From positions 2,360,001-2,424,000 of the forward strand of contig NZ_CP059139.1 of the NCBI RefSeq assembly GCF_014109765.1: DNA of 64,000 nucleotides, given 5' to 3'. The position numbers were made by a program, and so were the translations under genes. This stretch comes from Pseudomonas berkeleyensis (GTDB lineage Bacteria; Pseudomonadota; Gammaproteobacteria; Pseudomonadales; Pseudomonadaceae). Below the pieces are notes generated by a model. It was not told the DNA's origin and did no database searches. It worked only from the letters and a program-made list of their open reading frames with translations. The stretch's first letter is position 1, and each line of letters begins with the position of its first letter. Of the stretch, positions 47,484 through 56,934 are shown one piece after another.

Positions 47484-48880
47484 GCATGAACAGCGTGACT
47501 GCCCTGAGCCGCTTGCGTGCCTTGTTTGACGAGTCGTCATCACTGCAACTTTCCGCTATTAGCAAGGATTCCGAGATGATCTTCAGCGAAGCCGATACGC
47601 CCCACGCGGCGCTCGACGAGCAGGCCGCATCGCCCAGCGATGCGCATCTGCTGAGTATTTTCCAACCTGTCTTCGAGCGCATCGCCGAAGGCGCCATCGC
47701 CCGCGAGCAGCAGCGTGAGCTGCCTTACGATGCCGTGGCCTGGCTGCGCGATGCCGGCTTCGGCCGCCTACGCGTGCCGCAGCGCCACGGCGGCTTCGGT
47801 GCCAGCCTGGAGCAGCTGTTCCGCCTGGTCAGCCGCCTGGCCGAGGCCGATTCCAACTTGCCGCAGATCTTTCGCGCACACTTCGGTTTCGTCGAAGGGC
47901 GCCTCAACGACGAGGACGAGCAGGGCAATGCGCGTTGGTTTCAGCGCGTGGTCGCGGGTGAGCTGTTCGGTGCGGCGATGGCCGAGCGCACCGAAACCAC
48001 CGGCAACAGCGTCAATTTGACCGAAGACGGCGGGCGTTGGCTGCTCGACGGCGAGAAGTACTACTGCACCGGCACCCTGTATGCCGACTGGATCGCCGTC
48101 TCGGCCAACCAGGGCGACGAGCACGTGGCCATTGCCGTGCCGACTACGGCGCCCGGCGTCACCCGGCTGGATGATTGGGATGGCTTCGGCCAGCGTCTGA
48201 CCGCCAGCGGCACTACCCGTTTCGAGCGGGTCGAGGTCAAGGACGAGCAGATCTTCCGCCGCTTCAAGCTGGGTGAGGGCAGAACCGACTCCTACATCAG
48301 CGCCTTCTACCAGCAGGTGCACCTCGCCACCCTGGCTGGCATCGCCCGCGCCGTGCAGCGCGACGCCATCGCCTTCGTCCAGGGGCGCACGCGCACCTTC
48401 GGCATTCCCGGGCAGTCCAGCCCGCGCCAGGATCCGCTGGTGCAGCGGGTGGTCGGCCGCCTGTCGAGCCTGGCCTTCGCCAGCGAGGCAGTGGTGGAGA
48501 AGGTCTCGCGCAGCCTGGACGAGCTGTGGCACGCCTACCTGTCTGGTCAGGCCACGGCCGAGCAGTACGCCGAGGCCGATATCCGCACGTACCAGGCGCA
48601 GCAGGTGGTGATCGGTCAGGTGTTGGAAGCCACCACGCTGTTGTTCGAAGTCGGTGGTGCTTCCGCTTCCAGCGCCGCGCGGCGCCTCGACCGGCACTGG
48701 CGCAATGCGCGCACGCTGGCCTCGCACAACCCGGCGATCCTGCGCGAGGCCTACCTGGGCGACTACTACCTCAACGGCATCGTGCCGAGCAAAGCCTGGG
48801 CCGAGCGCTTTGCCGAAGCCAAGGCGAAGGACAAGGAGCAGCCAGTACAACCGGCAGTCAACGAGGGGGATCTGGCATGA
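47480..48880 (+). CDS. SfnB-family flavin oxidoreductase (acyl-CoA dehydrogenase fold), copy 1
   Basis: This protein of up to 466 aa has an acyl-CoA dehydrogenase fold of the DszC/SfnB group, flavin-dependent enzymes in organosulfur breakdown. Core segments are FGRLRVPQRHGGFGASLEQ, GEKYYCTGTLYADWIAVSA and the C-terminal RRLDRHWRNARTLASHNP. The ATG at 47480 overlaps the permease stop; an internal ATG at 47576 with AAGGA upstream would drop 32 non-conserved residues and is a real alternative. It overlaps the next monooxygenase gene by 4 bp. Confidence 0.85.
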   Translation: MSMNSVTALSRLRALFDESSSLQLSAISKDSEMIFSEADTPHAALDEQAASPSDAHLLSIFQPVFERIAEGAIAREQQRELPYDAVAWLRDAGFGRLRVPQRHGGFGASLEQLFRLVSRLAEADSNLPQIFRAHFGFVEGRLNDEDEQGNARWFQRVVAGELFGAAMAERTETTGNSVNLTEDGGRWLLDGEKYYCTGTLYADWIAVSANQGDEHVAIAVPTTAPGVTRLDDWDGFGQRLTASGTTRFERVEVKDEQIFRRFKLGEGRTDSYISAFYQQVHLATLAGIARAVQRDAIAFVQGRTRTFGIPGQSSPRQDPLVQRVVGRLSSLAFASEAVVEKVSRSLDELWHAYLSGQATAEQYAEADIRTYQAQQVVIGQVLEATTLLFEVGGASASSAARRLDRHWRNARTLASHNPAILREAYLGDYYLNGIVPSKAWAERFAEAKAKDKEQPVQPAVNEGDLA

Positions 48881-50223
48881 GCAGCAGCAAGCGGCAGATG
48901 AGCATCGGCATGAACATCCTCGGCTTCGGCGCCCACTCGGCTGCCTGGCGCGAGGCCGAGGCACCGGCTGGCGCCTTGACCGATCTCGACTATTTCAGCC
49001 ATATCGCCCGGGTTTCCGAGCGCGGCACCCTGGATGCGATCTTCCTCGCCGATGGCCCAGCGCTGGCCGGTGACGTGTCACGCCAGCCCTCTGGCCGGTT
49101 GGAGCCGACCGTACTGCTCACTGCCATCGCCCTGGCTACCCAGCACATCGGCGTGATCGCCACCGCATCGAGCACCTTCAACGACCCCTACAACCTGGCC
49201 CGCCGTCTGGCCTCGGTGGATCATCTCAGTGGTGGCCGTGCGGCCTGGAACGTGGTCACCACCTACAACGACGCTGCTGCGCAGAACTTCGGCCAGGCCG
49301 GTTCTGCATTGCATGCCGAGCGCTACGGGCGAGCCGAGGAGTTCGTCGAAGTGGTACAGAAACTTTGGGACAGCTGGGAGGACGATGCCATCGTCGGCGA
49401 TGCCGCCCGTGGCGTGTTCGCCGACCCGGCCAAGGTTCACACCATCGACCACGTCGGCCAGCACTTCTCGGTGCGCGGGCCGTTGAATGTCTCGCGTTCG
49501 CCGCAGGGCCGCCCGGTGATCGTCCAGGCCGGCTCGTCCGAAGGCGGCAAGACGCTCGGTTCGCGCTACGCCGACGCCATTTTCACCACCCAGACCACCC
49601 TGGCCGACGGTCTGGCGTTCTACCAGGAGATGAAGAACCGTGCCCGGGCCTGGGGGCGCAACCCCGAGCACCTGAAGATCATGCCGGGGCTGTCCACCGT
49701 GATCGGCAGCACCGAGGCCGAGGCCCAGGCGCGTTTCGACCGCCTCAACGCTTACCTGGGCGAGAGCACCCTGGCTCAGCAGATCGCCTTTCGCATCGGC
49801 ATTCCACTGGACGAGCTCGACCTGGACGCCGAGCTGCCCTGGCAGCGCATCGGCCCGGTCAGCGAGTTCAAGGGCTCGCACGGTTTCCTCGAAGCGCAAC
49901 TGAACCTGGCGCGACGCGAGAAGCTCAGCGTGCGTGAGCTGTCACGGCGCATTCTGGTCGGCCACCGGCTGATCGTCGGTACCCCCGAGCAGGTCGCCGA
50001 CAGCCTCGAGCAGTGGTTCCTGGCCGGCGCCGCTGACGGCTTCAACATCATGCCGGACATGTTTCCCTCCGGCGTCGAGGTGTTCGTCGACGAAGTGGTG
50101 CCGCTGCTGCGCAAACGCGGCGTTTTCCGCCACGAGTACGCCGGCAGCACCTTGCGTGACCACCTGGGCTTGCCGCACCCGCGCAGCCAGTACGAGCGCA
50201 CCAACCAGGCCGTCTCGGCCTGA
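48877..50223 (+). CDS. NtaA/SnaA/DszA-family FMNH2-dependent monooxygenase
   Basis: This 448-aa luciferase-like monooxygenase has markers of the NtaA/SnaA/DszA subfamily: the N-terminal MNILGFGAHSAAWR, STFNDPYNLARRLASVDHLSGGRAAWNVVTT and the C-terminal GAADGFNIMPDMFPSG. Family members oxidise sulfones, nitrilotriacetate and related substrates with reduced flavin supplied by a separate reductase. The start overlaps the previous stop. It is the likely C–S-cleaving or S-oxidising partner of the SfnB-type enzymes. Confidence 0.9.
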   Translation: MSSSKRQMSIGMNILGFGAHSAAWREAEAPAGALTDLDYFSHIARVSERGTLDAIFLADGPALAGDVSRQPSGRLEPTVLLTAIALATQHIGVIATASSTFNDPYNLARRLASVDHLSGGRAAWNVVTTYNDAAAQNFGQAGSALHAERYGRAEEFVEVVQKLWDSWEDDAIVGDAARGVFADPAKVHTIDHVGQHFSVRGPLNVSRSPQGRPVIVQAGSSEGGKTLGSRYADAIFTTQTTLADGLAFYQEMKNRARAWGRNPEHLKIMPGLSTVIGSTEAEAQARFDRLNAYLGESTLAQQIAFRIGIPLDELDLDAELPWQRIGPVSEFKGSHGFLEAQLNLARREKLSVRELSRRILVGHRLIVGTPEQVADSLEQWFLAGAADGFNIMPDMFPSGVEVFVDEVVPLLRKRGVFRHEYAGSTLRDHLGLPHPRSQYERTNQAVSA

Positions 50224-50227
50224 ATCC

Positions 50228-50279
50228 GTAGGGCGGGTGCAAACCGCCAACCAGCGGCGGCGGGTTGCACCCGCCCTAC
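50228..50279. repeat. Perfect inverted repeat of a second REP-like family
   Basis: GTAGGGCGGGTGCAA and TTGCACCCGCCCTAC form a 15-bp perfect stem between the monooxygenase and tas genes. It is distinct from the GTAGGGTGCGC family. It may end or attenuate transcription within the operon. Confidence 0.8.
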
Positions 50280-50310
50280 ACAAACAACCGCCATTGCGTG
50301 AGACACATCC

Positions 50311-51366
50311 ATGAAATACCGCCCACTCGGCAACAGTGGCATCCAGGTCAGCGTCATCGGTCTCGGCACCATGACCTGGGGTCACCAGAACAGTGAAGCC
50401 GACGCCCACCAGCAACTCGACTATGCGCTGTCCCAGGGCGTCAACCTGGTGGACACCGCCGAGATGTACCCCACGCCGACCCGTGCCGACACCTGGGGCA
50501 GCACCGAGCGTTTCATTGGCTCCTGGCTGGCCAGGAGCAAGCGCCGCCAGGACATCGTGCTGGCTAGCAAGGCGGTCGGCCCGGCACGTACGCCATCGCA
50601 GAACCACATTCGTGACGGCAAGTCGAACCACGATGCGAAGAACCTGCGCGCTGCACTGCAAGGCAGCCTCGACCGCCTGCAGACCGATTACCTCGACCTC
50701 TACCAGCTGCACTGGCCGGATCGCAGCACCAACTTCTTCGGCCTGCGTGACTATCCCTGGGTCGATGACGAAGAAAGCGTGGCCATCGAAGAAACCCTGG
50801 CGGCGCTCGCCGAGCTGGTGAAGGAGGGGTTGATCCGCCATATCGGCGTGTCCAACGAGACGCCCTGGGGTGTGGGGCAGTTTCTCAAGGCTGCCGAACG
50901 CCTGGGCTTGCCACGCATCGTCAGCATCCAGAATCCGTACAGTCTGCTCAACCGCCTGTACGAGGTCGGCCTGGCCGAGTACAGCCATCGCGAAGGCGTC
51001 GGGTTGCTGGCCTATTCGCCGATCGCTTTCGGCGTGCTCAGCGGCAAGTACCTCGACGGTGCGCAGCCAGTGGGGGCGCGATTGTCAGAAGGTTCTCCCT
51101 ATGGACGTTTCGCCCGCTACGCCAGTGCAGAGGCGCAGCGTGCGGTGCGTGCATACGTCGAGCTGGCGCGCAGCCGCGATCTGTCGCCGGCACAGCTGGC
51201 GCTGGCCTTCGTCACCAGTCGGCCATTCGTTACCAGCGCACTGAGCGGCGCCACCAGCCTGGCGCAGTTGCAGGAGAACCTGGACAGCCTGGCTTTGCCG
51301 CTCGATGACGAATTGCTGACGGCGCTCAATGCCATCCATGCCCGCCTGCCCAACCCGGCGCCCTGA
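50311..51366 (+). CDS. tas: Aldo/keto reductase Tas
   Basis: This 351-aa NADP(H)-dependent aldo/keto reductase has catalytic Asp48, Tyr53 and Lys87 in the usual AKR positions and the LYQLHWPDR segment supplying the histidine. The N-terminus (LGLGTMTWGHQNSEADAHQQ-like) and RIVSIQNPYSLLNR segment match E. coli Tas as I remember it. Here it is inside a sulfur operon between the monooxygenase and the second permease, so it may reduce the carbonyl product of desulfonation. Confidence 0.9.
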   Translation: MKYRPLGNSGIQVSVIGLGTMTWGHQNSEADAHQQLDYALSQGVNLVDTAEMYPTPTRADTWGSTERFIGSWLARSKRRQDIVLASKAVGPARTPSQNHIRDGKSNHDAKNLRAALQGSLDRLQTDYLDLYQLHWPDRSTNFFGLRDYPWVDDEESVAIEETLAALAELVKEGLIRHIGVSNETPWGVGQFLKAAERLGLPRIVSIQNPYSLLNRLYEVGLAEYSHREGVGLLAYSPIAFGVLSGKYLDGAQPVGARLSEGSPYGRFARYASAEAQRAVRAYVELARSRDLSPAQLALAFVTSRPFVTSALSGATSLAQLQENLDSLALPLDDELLTALNAIHARLPNPAP

Positions 51367-51385
51367 GACCGTGGAGAAGCCTGTC

Positions 51386-52270
51386 ATGAGTCTTTCCTCT
51401 TCCGATGTGTTCGGCGCCGAGCGTCCGAGTGCGCGCCTGCGCTTGCCAGCCTGGTCGCTGCCGGCGCTGCGTCGCCCTGGATTGCTGCTGGCCGGGTTGT
51501 TCGTGACATTGCTGGTGCTGGCCAGCATCGAGCCGAGCTGGCTGGTGCACAGCGACCCGCTGGCTGCCAGCGCCCGCGATGCCTTCCGTGCACCGAGCGC
51601 GGCGCACTGGCTGGGTACCGACGAGAACGGCCGCGATGTGCTCGCGCGCCTGGTGCACGGCGCTCGTGCATCCCTGCTGATGGGCGTGGCGGCCACCGTC
51701 ATCGCCCTGGTCGGCGGCGTGCTGCTGGGCCTGGCTGCCGGGCTTGGTCACCGCTGGCTGGACGCGGCGATCATGCGGTTCATCGACGTGCTACTGGCCT
51801 TTCCCGATCTGCTGCTGGCGCTGCTGATCATCACCTTCTGGGGGCAGGGCATGCTCAACGCGGTGATCGCCATCGGCATCGCCGGCATTCCGCGTTTCGC
51901 CCGCATGGTGCGTGCGCAGACCCTGGTGGTGCGCCGAGCGCCCTATGTCGAGGCGGCGCTGACGCTCGGTCTGCCGCGCCTGCTGGTGATCCTGCGGCAT
52001 GTGCTGCCCAATGCGATCAAGCCGATCCTGATCCTCGCCACCATCAGCGTTGGCGGCAACATCGCCGCCGGTGCCTCGCTGAGCTTCCTCGGTTTCGGTG
52101 CGCCGCCCCCCGCGCCGGAGTGGGGGGCGATGCTCTCCGTGGGACGCAACTTCCTGGCCAACGCCTGGTGGCTGGTGGCCGCGCCCGGCATCGCCGTGAC
52201 CCTGACCGTGGTGGCGATCACTGCGCTGGGCCGCGCGCTGTTGCGCCACAGCGAGGGCAAGGCACTATGA
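51386..52270 (+). CDS. ABC transporter permease, DppC/GsiD-like
   Basis: This 294-aa permease has the N-terminal cytoplasmic segment and first TM typical of DppC, the HWLGTDENGRDVLARLVHGAR motif and the C-terminal SFLGFGAPPPAPEWGAML signature. It forms the heterodimeric channel with the DppB-type permease at 46551. GTGGAGAAGCC precedes the ATG at 51386, and the stop overlaps the ATPase start. Confidence 0.92.
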   Translation: MSLSSSDVFGAERPSARLRLPAWSLPALRRPGLLLAGLFVTLLVLASIEPSWLVHSDPLAASARDAFRAPSAAHWLGTDENGRDVLARLVHGARASLLMGVAATVIALVGGVLLGLAAGLGHRWLDAAIMRFIDVLLAFPDLLLALLIITFWGQGMLNAVIAIGIAGIPRFARMVRAQTLVVRRAPYVEAALTLGLPRLLVILRHVLPNAIKPILILATISVGGNIAAGASLSFLGFGAPPPAPEWGAMLSVGRNFLANAWWLVAAPGIAVTLTVVAITALGRALLRHSEGKAL

Positions 52271-53925
52271 CCACGCTGATTTCTCCCATCGCCCCGCTGA
52301 TCGACGTCAGCGACCTGCGTGTTGGCTTTGCCGGCGCGGCGCCGGTGGTCAAGGGCGTGTCCTTCCAGCTCTACCGGGGCGAGTGCCTGGCGTTGGTCGG
52401 CGAGTCCGGCTCGGGCAAGAGCGTCACCTCACGCACTCTGGTCGGTCTGGCCGGGCAGGGCGCGCAGATCCAGGCGGCGCGCCTGCGTTTCGACGAGCAG
52501 GATCTGCTCACTTGCCGTGGACGTGATTGGCAGAGTATCCGCGGTGGGCGCATCGGCTTCGTCATGCAGGATGCCCTCGGTTCGCTCGACCCGCTGCGTC
52601 CGATTGGCCGCGAGATCGACGAGGCGCTGCGTTTGCATACCGAACTGACCCGCGAGCAGCGCGAGGAGCGGATCATCGAGCTGTTGCGTGCGGTTGGCGT
52701 GCCGCAGCCGGAGCTGCGTGCCCGCCAGTACCCGCACCAGCTATCCGGTGGCTTGCGTCAGCGCGCGCTGATCGCTTCGGCCATCGCCTGCGAGCCGGAT
52801 CTGCTGATCGCCGACGAGCCGACCACCGCGCTCGATGCCACGGTGCAGGCGCAGGTGATGGATCTGCTGATCTCGCTGCGCAGTCAGGAACGGGCGATGC
52901 TGGTGGTCAGCCACGACATGGCCGTGGTGTCGCGCCTGGCCGACCGCGTGGCGGTGATGCGCCATGGAGAGATCATCGAGCAGGGGCCGGTCGAACAGGT
53001 GCTCTACGCGCCGCGCGAGGCTTATACCAAGAGTCTGCTGCGCGCAGCGGCGGCGGTGCATGTGCGGCGCGACCCGGCACTAACGAGCGACAATGCCGAC
53101 GCCTTTGCCGAGCAACCGACGGTGGTCGAGGCACGCGAGTTGAGCAAGCGCTTCGTCGGCCCTGACGGAGAGTCTCGTACGGTGGTGACGCCGACCTCGT
53201 TCACCCTGCGCGCCGGCGAGACCCTGGGCATCGTCGGCGAATCCGGCTCGGGCAAGACCACCCTGACGCGCATGCTGCTGGCGCTGGAAAAACCTGATGG
53301 CGGCCAGGTCTTGCTGCGTGGCCGCCCCTGGCGCGAGCTGTCGTCCGCGCAGCAGCGCGAGGAGCGCAAGCGCATCCAGGTCGTGTTCCAGGATCCGCTG
53401 AGCTCGTTCGACCCGCGCTACACCGTGCAACGAGTGCTGGACGAAGCGTTGGCGGTGGCCGGCGTAGCCCGTGGCGAGGCACGTCGCCAGCGCGCCGAGG
53501 AATTGCTGCGGCTGGTGCAGCTCGATCCGGTGCTGCTGACGAGAAGGCCCATCGAGCTCTCCGGCGGCATGCGCCAACGTATAGCCATCGCCCGCGCCCT
53601 GGCTGCCGAGCCCGACGTACTGGTGTGCGACGAGCCGGTATCGGCGCTGGACGTGTCGGTGCAGGCGCAAATTCTCCAACTGCTCGCCGACCTCAAGCAG
53701 CGCCTGGGTCTGGCCTGCCTGTTCATCTCCCACGACCTGGGCGTGGTGCAGCAGGTCAGCGACCGCGTGCTGGTGATGAAGGACGGCGTGGTGGTGGAGA
53801 GCGGCCCGGTGCGCGAGGTGTTCGCCCGGCCCAGGCATGCCTACACGCGCACGCTGCTGGCGGCAATTCCCTTCCTGTACATCCATGAGGAGCGCGGCGT
53901 TCGTGTCGAAGCCATTGCTCATTGA
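52267..53925 (+). CDS. Fused dipeptide-type ABC transporter ATP-binding protein (two ABC domains)
   Basis: This 552-aa protein carries both ATPase halves of a peptide-type importer in one chain, as in GsiA or YejF. Domain 1 has GESGSGKS, LSGGLRQRALIASA and LLIADEPTTALD; domain 2 has GESGSGKT, LSGGMRQRIAIARAL and VLVCDEPVSALD. It energises the permeases at 46551 and 51386. It is coupled to the upstream permease by an ATGA overlap. The fused form favours a glutathione-like or oligopeptide-like importer over the split DppD/DppF arrangement. Confidence 0.92.
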   Translation: MTTLISPIAPLIDVSDLRVGFAGAAPVVKGVSFQLYRGECLALVGESGSGKSVTSRTLVGLAGQGAQIQAARLRFDEQDLLTCRGRDWQSIRGGRIGFVMQDALGSLDPLRPIGREIDEALRLHTELTREQREERIIELLRAVGVPQPELRARQYPHQLSGGLRQRALIASAIACEPDLLIADEPTTALDATVQAQVMDLLISLRSQERAMLVVSHDMAVVSRLADRVAVMRHGEIIEQGPVEQVLYAPREAYTKSLLRAAAAVHVRRDPALTSDNADAFAEQPTVVEARELSKRFVGPDGESRTVVTPTSFTLRAGETLGIVGESGSGKTTLTRMLLALEKPDGGQVLLRGRPWRELSSAQQREERKRIQVVFQDPLSSFDPRYTVQRVLDEALAVAGVARGEARRQRAEELLRLVQLDPVLLTRRPIELSGGMRQRIAIARALAAEPDVLVCDEPVSALDVSVQAQILQLLADLKQRLGLACLFISHDLGVVQQVSDRVLVMKDGVVVESGPVREVFARPRHAYTRTLLAAIPFLYIHEERGVRVEAIAH

Positions 53926-54054
53926 GCCGCTCGGGATGTTTGCCATCGCTCAGGCACTGGCCGGAACCAGGGTATGAGCACGAGAAAGAAACTACGTCCG
54001 GGGACACAGCGTACCGTCGCGTCGCTGCAGTCCCCCCGCATCGGGATATTCGAT

Positions 54055-55257
54055 ATGAGCCTTCAGGCCAGCAGCATCACCGCCAACAAAACCCTCGACG
54101 TCGCCGACCTGCGACAGCGTGCCGAGAACCGTCTGAGCAAGATTGCCGAGGGCGTCGCCGAACGCGAACGCCAGCGCGTACTGCCGCAACAGCAGATCCG
54201 TGAGCTGGCCGCCGATGGCCTGCTGACCTGGCGCATTCCCCAGGCCTACGGTGGCAGTGGCGCCAGCGTGCGCGAGGTGGTGCAGTTCGTCGTCGACCTG
54301 GCCGCCGTGGATTCCAATATCGCCCAGGCACTGCGTCCGAGCTTTTCCTTCATCGAGGGGTTGCTGGTACGTGGCAGCGAGGCGGAGCGCGAGCGCTGGT
54401 TCCCGCGTTACCTGGCCGGTGAAGTGTTCGGCAACGCCGGCTGGGAGATCGGCGGCGCCAATGGCGCGATCAGCGCGCGCATCGTGCGCGAAGGCGAGCA
54501 CTACCGCGCCAATGGCAGCAAGTACTACAGTACCGGCTCGCTGTACGCCGACTGGGTCAGTGCCGTGGCACTGGACGAGAACGAGCAGCCGGTGTCGTTC
54601 ATCCTGCCGCGTGATCGCGAGGGGCTGGAGCTGGTCGACGATTTCGACGCCATGGGCCAGCGCCTCACCGCCAGCGGCACCACCCACCTGCATAACGTGC
54701 TCGTGCATCCGCACGAGATTCGCCAGCGCCTGGGCGAAGAGGGCCAGCGTTCTATCGTCACGCCGTTCCTGCAGCTGTTCCTGGCGGCGGTAGAGGCGGG
54801 TATCGCTCGCAATGCGCTGAACGATGCGGTGCATTTTGCCCGTGAGTACGCACGACCGATCAAGCACAGCACGGCCACGCGCTCGGTGGACGATCCCTAC
54901 GTGGAGCTTTCGGTGGGAGAAATCTCTGCCCGTGCCTTCGCTGCCGAGGCGCTGGTGCTGCGCGCCGCGGAAAGTATCGACGCGGCCTGGGCCGAAGAGC
55001 TGAGTCAGGAGGCGATCACACGCGCGTCGATTGACGTGGCACAGGCGCAGTACCTGGCGGTGGAATCGGCGCTGAAGGCTGGCGAGCTGTTGTTCGACGT
55101 CGGCGGCGCTTCCACCACCGGGCGCGCGCACAACCTCGACCGGCACTGGCGCAACGCACGCACCGTGGCCAATCACAATCCACGCCACTGGAAGGCGGCG
55201 GTGGTTGGCGCCTGGCAGCTCAAGGGCACCCAGCCGCCGGCTTCCGGGTTGTTCTGA
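54055..55257 (+). CDS. sfnB: SfnB-family flavin oxidoreductase (acyl-CoA dehydrogenase fold), copy 2
   Basis: This 400-aa protein shares the acyl-CoA dehydrogenase fold with the enzyme at 47480. Its segments GLLTWRIPQAYGGSGASVRE, YYSTGSLYADWVSAVAL and NLDRHWRNARTVANHNPRHW are typical of SfnB sulfur-acquisition oxidoreductases. An in-frame ATG at 53974 gives a 27-residue longer product; neither start has a strong ribosome site, and I prefer 54055 because homologues are about 400 aa. It sits after the ATPase gene (129 bp) and just before the MFS gene. Confidence 0.86.
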   Translation: MSLQASSITANKTLDVADLRQRAENRLSKIAEGVAERERQRVLPQQQIRELAADGLLTWRIPQAYGGSGASVREVVQFVVDLAAVDSNIAQALRPSFSFIEGLLVRGSEAERERWFPRYLAGEVFGNAGWEIGGANGAISARIVREGEHYRANGSKYYSTGSLYADWVSAVALDENEQPVSFILPRDREGLELVDDFDAMGQRLTASGTTHLHNVLVHPHEIRQRLGEEGQRSIVTPFLQLFLAAVEAGIARNALNDAVHFAREYARPIKHSTATRSVDDPYVELSVGEISARAFAAEALVLRAAESIDAAWAEELSQEAITRASIDVAQAQYLAVESALKAGELLFDVGGASTTGRAHNLDRHWRNARTVANHNPRHWKAAVVGAWQLKGTQPPASGLF

Positions 55258-55258
55258 G

Positions 55259-56686
55259 GTGGGTTGCAGAGAACCTCTGGAGGTCAACCAGGCCGAACCC
55301 ATTTCGACGCCATTCAGGCGCACCGTCCCGCTGATCATCGGCTGCGCGCTGTTCATGGAGCTGCTCGACGCCACTGCTGTGCTCACCGCCTTGCCGCAGA
55401 TGGCGGTGGAGTTCGGCGAGCCGACGGTGCGCATGAACCTGGTGGTGTCGCTGTACCTGCTGGCGGTGGCGCTGTTCGTTCCGGTCAGCGGTTGGGCTGC
55501 GGATCGCTTCGGGCCACGACGGGTGTTCGTCGCCGCCATCGTGCTGTTCATGCTCAGCTCGCTGGCCTGCGCGACTTCCACCTCGTTGCTGCAGCTCTCG
55601 CTGTCACGCCTGCTGCAGGGGGCGTCCGGGGCGATGATGGTACCGGTGGGGCAGGTGATCCTGCTGCGCTGGTCGCGTCGAGAGCATCTGTTGCAGTCCA
55701 TGGCGTTCCTGTCGATTCCCGCGTTGATCGGGCCGGTACTCGGCCCGCCGTTGGGTGGTCTGTTGGTCAGCGTGCTGTCGTGGCACTGGATCTTCCTGAT
55801 CAACCTGCCCATTGGTGTGCTCGGTATCGCGATGATCCTGCGGCACCTTCCCGATTACCCTGCGCAAACCGAGGCGCAACTCGATGGCCGCGGTTTCCTG
55901 CTCAGCGGCATTGGTCTGGCCAGCCTGGTATTCGCCTTCGAGGCCATTGGTCACGGCCTGCTGCCGAGCCGCTGGATCATCGTGCTGCTGGTGCTGGGTA
56001 TCGTTAGCGCGGCGCTTTACGTGCGTCATGCGAGGCGTGTGGCGCACCCGCTGATCGATCTGCGCCTGCTGCGCGTGCCGACCTTCGCCACGGCGATCTG
56101 GGCAGGCAACCTGTTTCGTCTGGGCAGTGCGTCGCAGCCGTTTCTGCTGGTGCTGCTGTTCCAGGTCGGCTTCGGCCTCAGCCCTCTGGTGGCTGGTCTG
56201 CTGACCTTGGCGGGTGGAGCGGGGGCGCTGACCATCAAGTTTCTCTCGGTGCGCATCGTCAAACGCTTCGGCTTCCGTCGCACGCTGATGGGCAACTCGC
56301 TACTGGCCGGTTTCTCCATCGCTCTGTGCGCGATCTTCGAGGCGCAGACACCGTACTGGCTGATCGTCCTGCTGCTTTACGTCGGCGGCATCATCCGTTC
56401 GCTGCAGTTCAGCACCCTGGGGGCGTTGACCTTCTCCGACGTACCGGCGGAGCTGACCAGCCGCGCCAGCAGCCTGTCGGCGATGTCCATGCAACTGAGC
56501 ATGAGCCTGGCCGTGGGGCTGGCGGCGGTGCTGCTCAGCGCCATCATGAACCTGCGTGGGCACAGCGAGATCCAGTCTTCCGACCTGAGTCTGACCATGC
56601 TGCTGTGCGGTCTGCTGTGCGCGGCGTCCTGGTTGGTATTTCGCCGCCTGGGCCGCCAGGCCGGCAGCGCGGTGACAGGTGGATGA
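55259..56686 (+). CDS. MFS transporter, DHA2 (EmrB/QacA-like) family
   Basis: This protein of about 475 aa has some 14 hydrophobic segments, the motif-A-like GWAADRFGPRRVF between TM2 and TM3, and motif C region GPVLGPPLGG. DHA2 members are proton-driven exporters of drugs and small organics. The start is uncertain: a GTG at 55259 lies directly after the sfnB stop, and there is no ATG before the first TM. In a sulfur-scavenging operon it could expel the desulfurised carbon skeleton or toxic sulfite-related products; this is inference. Confidence 0.82.
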   Translation: MGCREPLEVNQAEPISTPFRRTVPLIIGCALFMELLDATAVLTALPQMAVEFGEPTVRMNLVVSLYLLAVALFVPVSGWAADRFGPRRVFVAAIVLFMLSSLACATSTSLLQLSLSRLLQGASGAMMVPVGQVILLRWSRREHLLQSMAFLSIPALIGPVLGPPLGGLLVSVLSWHWIFLINLPIGVLGIAMILRHLPDYPAQTEAQLDGRGFLLSGIGLASLVFAFEAIGHGLLPSRWIIVLLVLGIVSAALYVRHARRVAHPLIDLRLLRVPTFATAIWAGNLFRLGSASQPFLLVLLFQVGFGLSPLVAGLLTLAGGAGALTIKFLSVRIVKRFGFRRTLMGNSLLAGFSIALCAIFEAQTPYWLIVLLLYVGGIIRSLQFSTLGALTFSDVPAELTSRASSLSAMSMQLSMSLAVGLAAVLLSAIMNLRGHSEIQSSDLSLTMLLCGLLCAASWLVFRRLGRQAGSAVTGG

Positions 56687-56692
56687 AACCCG

Positions 56693-56759
56693 GTAGGGTG
56701 CGCCGTGCGCACCAGCGTTTTGACGCGGTGCCGAAGACCGTGCGCACGGCGCACCCTAC
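56693..56759. repeat. REP-like inverted pair
   Basis: GTAGGGTGCGCCGTGCGCAC and GTGCGCACGGCGCACCCTAC are perfect inverted 20-mers 27 bp apart, between the MFS gene and the next sigma-54 promoter. The remaining gap up to 57081 holds no other recognised gene. Confidence 0.85.
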
Positions 56760-56918
56760 GGTCACCGGCGTATGGCATCCATACGGATGAGCAGCGCGAA
56801 TGCTGCCTGTGCATGGCGCTGTCCTGTAGCGAACAGCGATTCAGCAAAGTGTTTCTGGCCACCGCTCGTCAATCTCCGTAGCTCCTCGCAACGGCCCGTT
56901 TTTCCTGCATTTGCAAGT

Positions 56919-56934
56919 TGGCATACAGCCTGCT
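56919..56934 (+). promoter_or_regulatory. Sigma-54 promoter of the ABC exporter–AKR operon
   Basis: TGGCATACAGCCTGCT has the TGGCA -24 block, a CTGCT -12 block and exactly 10 bp between GG and GC. It is 148 bp before the ATG at 57082. Confidence 0.75.

Noticed and set aside
53992..55812. Minus-strand ORF of 606 codons opposite sfnB and the MFS gene
   Set aside because: It spans two real plus-strand genes and has no recognisable motif.
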